Shown here: piece by piece, positions 1-5,037 of the stretch
Layout: every line of letters starts with the position of its first letter
Position numbering within the stretch: the first letter of the stretch is position 1
Assembly: GCA_016199605.1 (NCBI GenBank)
Contig: JACQGJ010000035.1
Location: 1 to 10,032, forward strand
Direction: 5' to 3'
DNA: 10,032 nucleotides
From: Armatimonadota bacterium
GTDB lineage: Bacteria > Armatimonadota > Abditibacteriia > CG2-30-59-28
Translations under genes and position numbers: made by a program
The notes under the pieces: generated by a model
The model's input: the letters and a program-made list of their open reading frames with translations, nothing else
Told to the model about the DNA's origin: nothing
Databases searched by the model: none

Positions 1-62
1 CACCCTCGAAGACAAATGCGGTTGTAGTATTAGTGTCTCCGTCCGCAGAATCAAGCAATGGC

Positions 63-92
63 ATTATAGCAGGGAGGAGAGAATGGCGTGAA
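63..92 (-). promoter_or_regulatory. Possible leftward sigma70-type promoter
   Basis: On the minus strand a perfect TATAAT lies at 68-63. With an 18-nt spacer there is a poor -35 match (TTCACG, 92-87). It sits just beyond the end of the leftward amidohydrolase gene, so it could drive a gene lying left of the window. No minus-strand ATG occurs between it and position 1, so nothing downstream can be confirmed. The rest of 1-145 shows no supported gene. Confidence 0.35.
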
Positions 93-145
93 GGCTGCCG
101 CTTTCACCGAAGCATCACGATCCCAGGGCTTGCCAATCCCATAGT

Positions 146-970
146 TCATGACTCTCTCCGTTCCAGTATCCCCTGCATGTTTCTCCAGAAGATATCCCCT
201 CGCTGTTCCTCGGTAATCTTCGCCGACAGGATTTTTCCGACCCCGCCTTCCATCGTCATGTCGGTGGCGAACAGCAGACGTTGAGAACCCAACTCCGCGA
301 TGCATCGCTCGATCACCTGGTCATCCAGGCCGCTGCCGCTCGTGTCGAGGTAGACATTGGGACAGTCGCGCAGCATCTTGATGCTCCACTCCCAGTCGCC
401 ACCGCCGCCGATGTGACCTTCGATCAACATGACCTCGGGATAGCGAAACGCCAGGTCTCGAAAGTCCGCTGCGTCGGAGATGTTCGGTTGCGACGCCAAC
501 GTTTCGGCATCGGTTGGATGTCCGGCGTGGCCGAGAATCGGCACGCCGCGTTCGATCGCCTTCTCCGCGATGGGAAACACGACAGGGTTGGAGTACTTGT
601 ACTGGTTGTAGAGCTTGATGCCGATCATCCCCGCGTCGAGACACCGGTCGATCTCGGCGAGGGACTCATCACGATATCCCGGCATCACGAAGCAGTAGCC
701 GAGGATGCGGTCCGGCCACTGTCGCATCGCCGCGAGCACACCGTCGTTCGCCGCATGCACCTCCTCCGGCGTCGCCAGTCGCCCGCCCGTGATGGGAATC
801 GAGCAGCACATCTTCTCGATCCCGAGTCGATCGGCGGCTTCAATCATGTCGTCGTTGGTGGCAAAGCCCCAGTTGGACGCCCCGCCGTTGACGTGGTTAT
901 GGGCGTCGATCTTGCGGACCTTCCGCCAATCTGATGGCAGGCCATGGAAGGGGTTGTCGCGTCGCTGCAT
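146..970 (-). CDS. Amidohydrolase_2-family metal-dependent hydrolase
   Basis: A 274-residue TIM-barrel hydrolase of the amidohydrolase superfamily (PF04909-like). The metal-site pattern is complete: D-A-H24-N-H26 after strand 1, H148 in the L-G-H-A-G-H stretch, H186 in E-G-H-I-G-G and D237 in F-A-T-D. K119 in G-I-K-L-Y is also in a position typical of these barrels. Family members hydrolyse or decarboxylate varied small substrates, and nothing here fixes the substrate. There is no signal peptide, so it is probably cytoplasmic. I chose the start at 970 because AAAGGAG (984-978) lies 7 nt upstream. An in-frame ATG at 1039 would add 23 residues, but it has no such site and lies only about 5 nt from the start point predicted for the promoter at 1051-1079. 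The gene is divergent from the deacetylase-like gene and may share regulation with it. Confidence 0.88.
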   Translation of the reverse strand: MQRRDNPFHGLPSDWRKVRKIDAHNHVNGGASNWGFATNDDMIEAADRLGIEKMCCSIPITGGRLATPEEVHAANDGVLAAMRQWPDRILGYCFVMPGYRDESLAEIDRCLDAGMIGIKLYNQYKYSNPVVFPIAEKAIERGVPILGHAGHPTDAETLASQPNISDAADFRDLAFRYPEVMLIEGHIGGGGDWEWSIKMLRDCPNVYLDTSGSGLDDQVIERCIAELGSQRLLFATDMTMEGGVGKILSAKITEEQRGDIFWRNMQGILERRES

Positions 971-977
971 TCTGGAA

Positions 978-984
978 CTCCTTT
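978..984 (-). promoter_or_regulatory. Ribosome binding site that sets the amidohydrolase start
   Basis: The minus strand reads AAAGGAG, 7 nt before the ATG at 970-968. It is a strong match to the anti-Shine-Dalgarno sequence and favours this start over the upstream in-frame ATG at 1039. Confidence 0.75.
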
Positions 985-1050
985 GTGTCTCTTGGAGAAT
1001 CGGGACCTTGGCAACGTCTCCCGCGCTGCTATTCTGCATCCTGCTGTCGT

Positions 1051-1079
1051 ATTGTAGAGAACATCCCTTGCCGCTGCAA
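1051..1079 (-). promoter_or_regulatory. Promoter for the amidohydrolase gene
   Basis: On the minus strand TTGCAG (1079-1074) and TACAAT (1056-1051) are separated by exactly 17 nt, a good sigma70 arrangement. Predicted initiation is near 1044, giving a leader of about 75 nt to the ATG at 970. The -35 element lies inside the 1065-1082 palindrome. Confidence 0.6.
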
Positions 1080-1082
1080 GGG
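1065..1082. promoter_or_regulatory. Palindrome overlapping the leftward -35 element; operator candidate
   Basis: Perfect 7-bp inverted repeat CCCTTGC-CGCT-GCAAGGG. It covers the -35 box of the minus-strand promoter and lies between the two divergent promoters, where a regulator could act on both. No regulator gene is adjacent in the window, so operator function is inference. Confidence 0.4.
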
Positions 1083-1088
1083 CCGATG

Positions 1089-1122
1089 GCGGATTCCGCA
1101 AATTGCTGGCCTCCGCTATAAT
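1089..1122 (+). promoter_or_regulatory. Promoter candidate for the deacetylase-like gene
   Basis: A perfect TATAAT lies at 1117-1122. The hexamer 17 nt upstream (TTCCGC, 1094-1099) is a weak -35 and lies within a second small palindrome, GCGGA-T-TCCGC (1089-1099). A weak -35 with a perfect -10 would fit an activator-assisted promoter, but that is inference. Initiation would be near 1129, about 48 nt before the ATG. Confidence 0.5.
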
Positions 1123-1176
1123 CGCTGGAGTTCTGACAACTCCCGTCATTTCGTGATTCCGTAGGAGGTCACGTTC

Positions 1177-2568
1177 ATGCTCACGATTCTTTGTTACGAT
1201 GTTGAGGATCTGGTCACCGAAGAAAGCGACGACGCTGCGCTCTGGTGCGCGGAGATTCTCCGTGAAGAGGGGCTTACCGGCTCTTTCTTCGTAGTCGGGG
1301 AGAAGGCTCGGCTCTGGGAGCAGCGAGGGAGGAGAGATGTGATCGAGGCGCTCAAAGGGCACGACATCGGTTTCCACTCGACCTGGCATTCGGTGCATCC
1401 GACGACTTCGGAAATCTGCCTGGACAAATCGTTTCGCCAGGGCATCGAAGCTTTGTGGGAATGGGATGCCCCCGGCTGGAGCGAGACCGAGCGGATCTTC
1501 GGTCGTCCCCTGAACTCCTGGGCGCGCAGCGGAGGCAGTTGGGCGCCGTCCGTTCACGGGTTGATGGGCCGCATGGGGCGCTGCTATATGTACGCCCCAG
1601 ACTTCCTCGGTGACCACAACATCGCCTGGTATGCCAACTGCCTGAGCTTCTCCGGTTTCATGGGCGGCTTCGATGCCGTCTACTGCGACGATCAGCAATT
1701 CGAGTCCGCACTGGCCCGATTCAAAGTCGAGGCGACAAGGCGACTGGAACACTGGCAGTACTTCGGGTTGTTTGTCGGCCACCCCACCCGGGTGATCTCC
1801 AAGGAGTTCTGGGACGTGTGCAACTTCGCGAAAGGCGCGAATCCCCCGCGCGATCAATGGAGGGCACAGGAAATGCATCCTGCGGACCTGATCCCGACCA
1901 TGCAGAAGAACTACCGGCGACTGATGCGTGACATCAAAGATAATGGACAATTCGAGGTGGTTGGGCTATCCGATCTGGCGCGGCGCTATGACTACCAGGA
2001 GCCTTTCGTCCCTCACAGGTATCTGACCGGGTTCTGCGGAAAGGTGAGCAAAGAGGAAAGGATACTTTTTACGGATGAGTTCACGGCGGCGGAACTCCTC
2101 ACAGCCATGGTTGAGGCAGCGGCCGATCCCAGAGAGTCTTACGTTCGGAAGGCTGTTTATGGGCCGGAAACAATGCCCCCCGTCTCCCCGGTCACGAAGT
2201 TCGATCCCAAAGCTCTGCGCTCTGCCGCCGTGGCCGTATCGAGCCATATCTGGGAAACACGATTCCTTCCGGCCTCGGTGGAGGTGAGCGGCTCGACGAT
2301 TGGCCTCGGCACTTATTTCATCGCCCTCGCCAAGGCGCTCGCGGGGGAGGAGGCGGTCACCGCTCCCGCTGACGCCCACTATCCCGACGTGGCGACAAAC
2401 CTTGACCGGGAGATTCGAGAGATGCTTCCGAGCTGGCCGATCCACCCCGATGACATGGACCTCGACAACCTCTGCGAGCAGGCGAGTCTCCAGTGCTGGG
2501 CGCTGAAGCCCGCGTTTGCCCGGCAGAGCGATAGGATGCAGGACTTCAGGGCTCGGTACAGGGAGTAA
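1177..2568 (+). CDS. Polysaccharide deacetylase-like (CE4 fold) protein with extra C-terminal domain
   Basis: 463 residues. The N-terminal ~270 residues resemble a CE4/NodB deacetylase. C-Y-D8-V-E-D11 is strand 1 of the D-V-E-D type. H67-S-T-W-H71 matches the H[ST]xxH zinc motif. R117 lies in W-A-R-S-G-G, and H202 in L-F-V-G-H-P is in the place of the late catalytic histidine. CE4 enzymes remove N- or O-acetyl groups from glycans, or hydrolyse C-N bonds in small amides; the substrate here is unknown. There is no signal peptide, so a cytoplasmic small-molecule or precursor substrate is possible. Residues about 300-420 form a separate region, including 349-389, which resembles a pseudomurein-binding repeat. 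The start is secure: AGGAGG (1163-1168) lies 8 nt before the ATG. The gene is divergent from the amidohydrolase and probably single in its transcript. Confidence 0.8.
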   Translation: MLTILCYDVEDLVTEESDDAALWCAEILREEGLTGSFFVVGEKARLWEQRGRRDVIEALKGHDIGFHSTWHSVHPTTSEICLDKSFRQGIEALWEWDAPGWSETERIFGRPLNSWARSGGSWAPSVHGLMGRMGRCYMYAPDFLGDHNIAWYANCLSFSGFMGGFDAVYCDDQQFESALARFKVEATRRLEHWQYFGLFVGHPTRVISKEFWDVCNFAKGANPPRDQWRAQEMHPADLIPTMQKNYRRLMRDIKDNGQFEVVGLSDLARRYDYQEPFVPHRYLTGFCGKVSKEERILFTDEFTAAELLTAMVEAAADPRESYVRKAVYGPETMPPVSPVTKFDPKALRSAAVAVSSHIWETRFLPASVEVSGSTIGLGTYFIALAKALAGEEAVTAPADAHYPDVATNLDREIREMLPSWPIHPDDMDLDNLCEQASLQCWALKPAFARQSDRMQDFRARYRE

Positions 2569-2615
2569 CCGGGATAGCACTCCGGGATTGGTCCCACGGG
2601 CGGCGGTTGCACGAA

Positions 2616-2644
2616 TTGAACAATCCACCTCACTATGCTACCAT
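2616..2644 (+). promoter_or_regulatory. Promoter candidate for the MscS-HAD block
   Basis: TTGAAC (2616-2621) and TACCAT (2639-2644) are 17 nt apart, each matching 4 of 6 consensus bases. They lie in the 150-bp gap before the MscS-like gene, giving a leader of roughly 70 nt. The match is moderate only. No convincing terminator for the upstream gene is seen in this gap. Confidence 0.4.
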
Positions 2645-2718
2645 TGGCTCATCTTTGATTCAGGGCGTTGGGTCCTTCATTGTCAGTGGGTCCAGGCTCG
2701 GTTCGGGACGGTGTAACG

Positions 2719-3306
2719 ATGTCTCAATGGCTATCCCCGACGGTTCTCAACCTCATCGCCCTCAAGGCAGCTCGGGTTTTCGAGATCGCCCTCGTGTTTG
2801 AGCTGTTGGTTTTCCTCTTGAGCAAGCGGGTCGACGTCTACCTCAAGCCGGTCATTGCTCAGGATGCCGGTCGCGATCCGTCGTGGCGTCTGAGGCGACG
2901 CAATAAGCTGCGGGGGGTAGCCAGAGGGGTACTCAGAGCATTGCTCTACACGGTCGCGATGCTGTTGATCTTAGGCGTGTTCGACGTCCCCATGTTTCCG
3001 GTCTACTTCGGGGTAGCGGTGGTTGCTGGAGTCACGTTGTTTGTCCTGCGATCTTTGCTGCAAGACCTGTGCGCCGGATACGTGATTCTGGCAGAAGATC
3101 AGTTCGCTCCGGGAGACCAGATCAAGGTCGGGGAAATCACCGGGACAGTAGAGTCGATGTCCCTCCGCCAGACCACCGTGCGTGACAGCCAGGACCAGGA
3201 GGCAGTTCATCTCGTCTCCAACCGAGAGATCAGGCAACTGACGACAAGGCGGGAGCGGACCGGAATCCCCCGACCCGCGGCAACGTCGCCCAAAGCGGAC
3301 GCGTGA
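2719..3306 (+). CDS. Minimal MscS-type mechanosensitive channel family protein
   Basis: 195 residues. Hydrophobic segments lie at about 8-35 and 69-88, with a third, pore-lining type helix from about 93. The MscS beta-domain signature follows: residues 114-148 include L-Q-D-L-C-A-G-Y, E-D-Q-F-A-P-G-D and G-T-V-E, followed by V-S-N-R-E-I at 166-171. These inner-membrane channels open under membrane tension to release osmolytes. Typical MscS (about 286 residues) continues into an alpha/beta cage domain. Here the protein ends about 24 residues after the N-R-E-I segment, with a basic, proline-rich tail, so the cage is missing. The ATG at 2719 was chosen because the in-frame ATG at 2668 would add a non-hydrophobic leader. 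The ribosome site is weak (GGGA, 2705-2708). Its stop lies 11 nt before the HAD gene, suggesting co-transcription. Confidence 0.85.
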   Translation: MSQWLSPTVLNLIALKAARVFEIALVFELLVFLLSKRVDVYLKPVIAQDAGRDPSWRLRRRNKLRGVARGVLRALLYTVAMLLILGVFDVPMFPVYFGVAVVAGVTLFVLRSLLQDLCAGYVILAEDQFAPGDQIKVGEITGTVESMSLRQTTVRDSQDQEAVHLVSNREIRQLTTRRERTGIPRPAATSPKADA

Positions 3307-3317
3307 AAGGTGCATGA

Positions 3318-3986
3318 TTGGAAGCCCTGGGAATCCGAGCAATCCTTTTTGACTTCGATGGCACGCTGGCGATCCTTAACATCGACTTCGGTGAGATGCG
3401 AGAAGCCGTGAAAGAGGTTGGAGCAGAGTTCGGGATACCCGCCTCCTTTCTCGACCAGAAATACATTCTCGAAGCCATTGACGCCGCCGTCTCCTCCATG
3501 AACGGAGGCGGTGACAGAGCCGACGAATTCTACCGGGCCGCGCACCAGTCGATCCTTGACATTGAGTTGACCGCGGCAAGGAAATCCGGGTTGATTTCCG
3601 GAACCGTCGAGTTGTTTGAGTGGCTGAGGTCACGACACATTCGTACCGGAATCGTGACGCGCAATTGTCGTCAAGCTGTTGATCTCATCGGTGGCAAGGC
3701 CCTTTTGCCGGACGCTATCCTCACCCGGAACGATGTGACCAGAGTCAAGCCCGATCCGTTACATCTCACCCAGGCGTTGGGCGAATTGGCGGTTACCCCT
3801 GAAGCCTCCCTCATGGTGGGAGACCATCCGATGGACATGGTTGCCGGTAGAGCAGCCGGGATGCGGAGCGTGGGTGTGCTCACGGGAGACAGCACCGAAC
3901 AGCGGTTGATCGAGGGGGGAGCAGACTATGTCATCCCGTCCGTCGCGAACTTGACCGGATTGCTCACCGGAGAAAACCTCCTGTGA
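3318..3986 (+). CDS. HAD-superfamily phosphatase, phosphoglycolate-phosphatase-like (TTG start)
   Basis: 222 residues with all four HAD motifs: F-D12-F-D14-G-T (nucleophile and acid), T114 in G-I-V-T-R-N, K144 in R-V-K-P-D-P, and G-D169-H-P-M-D173. An alpha-helical cap at about residues 20-90 gives the Gph/PGMB type (subfamily IA). Members dephosphorylate small phosphate esters; the neighbouring sugar kinase makes a sugar phosphate plausible, but the substrate is unproven. The start is TTG at 3318, with GAAAGGTG (3305-3312) 5 nt upstream. The nearby ATG (3314) and GTG (3310) are in other frames, and the ATG frame stops after about a dozen codons. The gene follows the MscS-like gene by 11 nt and ends just before the long hairpin at 3994-4046. 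Confidence 0.88.
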   Translation: MEALGIRAILFDFDGTLAILNIDFGEMREAVKEVGAEFGIPASFLDQKYILEAIDAAVSSMNGGGDRADEFYRAAHQSILDIELTAARKSGLISGTVELFEWLRSRHIRTGIVTRNCRQAVDLIGGKALLPDAILTRNDVTRVKPDPLHLTQALGELAVTPEASLMVGDHPMDMVAGRAAGMRSVGVLTGDSTEQRLIEGGADYVIPSVANLTGLLTGENLL

Positions 3987-3993
3987 AAATTGT

Positions 3994-4046
3994 CCGTTCG
4001 TCCAGGAGTGGCGAACTCACAGAGTTCGCAACTCCTGGACGAACGG
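3994..4046. repeat. Long near-perfect hairpin between HAD gene and pfkB
   Basis: The left arm 3994-4018 and right arm 4022-4046 pair over 25 bp with one mismatch and a 3-nt loop (ACA). GAAAA precedes (3985-3989) and TTTTC follows (4055-4059), but the T-run starts 8 nt after the stem, so this is not a canonical intrinsic terminator. It fills most of the 82-bp gap and ends 22 nt before the pfkB start. It may be a transcript-processing or stabilising structure, an atypical terminator, or a REP/MITE-like palindromic element. The structure is seen directly; its role is inference. Confidence 0.85.
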
Positions 4047-4068
4047 GTGCGACGTTTTCCTTCTCGAT

Positions 4069-5037
4069 ATGATCCTCACTGTCACTCTTAACCCGATGCT
4101 GGATAGGACCCTCCACCTGGAGCGTTTCCCGGTCGGGCAGATTTCACGTTCAAGCAAGGTTGCGAACGTTGCCGGAGGCAAAGGGATCAACGTCTCTCGA
4201 CAACTTCGCCTCCTCGGTGAGGACACGTTGGCGACCGGATTCCTGGGAGGCGAGATCGGAGCGATCGTCGAGGGACTAATGTCCAAGGAGGGAGTGGCCC
4301 ACGATTTCCTCCACGTTCGCGATACCACTCGGATCGGGTTCACGGTGCTTGAAACCTCCACGGGTGTTCAGACCTCCATCCTCGAACCCGGCCCTCGAGT
4401 CGAACCAGAGGAGATCGAGCGCCTCAAGCGGCAGGTGGCCGGATGGATCGAGAGCGGTAGAAACGGCGCGAGGATCGATTGGCTGGTGTGTTCGGGAACA
4501 ACTCCTTGCGAAGGGATGGACGACTTGTACGCCGATCTGATCCGAGTGGCTCACCGACACAAGGTGAAGGTCGTTCTTGATACCTATCCGACTCCCCTTG
4601 CCCTGGGTCTCCGCGAGAAGCCCTTCTTGGTCAAGCCAAACGTCAGAGAGTATGAGATGACCTTTGGACCTCACCGTAAGGATGCAGCAATGCCATGGAG
4701 TGACACAGAGTCACTCCATGCCTTGGCGCACCTCCGCAGCTTCGGCGTGCAGTGTGCGGTGATCACTCATGGCGAGCAGGAGGCCTTTGTTTCTTTCGGG
4801 GAGCTGGTGTGGAGAATCACTCCTCCACGGGTGGAGTGCGTCAACCCGACAGGCTCCGGCGACTCCATGATTGCAGGACTGCTCCATGGTTTGGTTCGGA
4901 ACTGGGATATCGAGCGGACGTTGTTGTTTGGCATGGCGGCTGGAGCGGCCAACGCGAGGACGTGGAAAGTCGCCGCAAGCACGTTGGAGGAAATCACCGA
5001 GTTGGTGCCGGGGGTGGTGATGGAACGGCTGAAATGA
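4069..5037 (+). CDS. pfkB: PfkB-family sugar-phosphate kinase (1-phosphofructokinase/tagatose-6-phosphate kinase type)
   Basis: 322 residues, the usual length for the FruK/LacC branch of the ribokinase superfamily, which phosphorylates fructose-1-phosphate or tagatose-6-phosphate with ATP in the cytoplasm. It opens with V-T-L-N-P-M-L-D-R-T as FruK proteins do. G-G-K-G-I-N-V-S-R (36-44) is the substrate-site signature and K-P-N-V-R-E (189-194) is typical. N-P-T-G-S-G-D265-S (259-266) is PfkB signature 2 with the catalytic base and anion hole. No PTS gene is nearby, so fructose-1-phosphate is not specifically supported. The start matches family N-termini, but no Shine-Dalgarno sequence precedes it and the 3994-4046 hairpin lies just upstream. 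The last codons overlap recG (ATGA), implying translational coupling. A perfect 11-bp inverted repeat lies inside the gene at 4694-4720. Confidence 0.9.
   Translation: MILTVTLNPMLDRTLHLERFPVGQISRSSKVANVAGGKGINVSRQLRLLGEDTLATGFLGGEIGAIVEGLMSKEGVAHDFLHVRDTTRIGFTVLETSTGVQTSILEPGPRVEPEEIERLKRQVAGWIESGRNGARIDWLVCSGTTPCEGMDDLYADLIRVAHRHKVKVVLDTYPTPLALGLREKPFLVKPNVREYEMTFGPHRKDAAMPWSDTESLHALAHLRSFGVQCAVITHGEQEAFVSFGELVWRITPPRVECVNPTGSGDSMIAGLLHGLVRNWDIERTLLFGMAAGAANARTWKVAASTLEEITELVPGVVMERLK
4694..4720. repeat. Perfect 11-bp inverted repeat inside pfkB
   Basis: Arms CATGGAGTGAC (4694-4704) and GTCACTCCATG (4710-4720) are perfect complements around the loop ACAGA. It encodes part of a variable linker after the K-P-N-V-R-E motif, where the family tolerates sequence change. 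It shares GGAGTG and CACAGAG with the hairpin upstream of the gene. Confidence 0.7.

Noticed and set aside
281..934. Long open frame antisense to the amidohydrolase (217 codons), and similar long frames at 844-1950 and 1966-2628 on the minus strand
   Set aside because: They mirror well-supported genes in GC-rich DNA, show no recognisable motif and have compositions typical of shadow frames.
971..1039. Amidohydrolase start at the in-frame ATG 1039
   Set aside because: It lies only about 5 nt from the predicted transcript start and lacks a ribosome site, whereas ATG 970 has AAAGGAG at 7 nt.
4013..4027. LexA-box-like GAAC...GTTC at the centre of the long hairpin
   Set aside because: The spacing is 7 nt instead of the 4 nt of the Gram-positive SOS box, and it is fully explained by the 25-bp stem.
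4752..5033. Upstream 94-codon extension of the recG open frame
   Set aside because: It lies entirely within pfkB in another frame, reads as low-complexity GC-rich shadow sequence, and the ATG at 5034 gives a normal RecG start.
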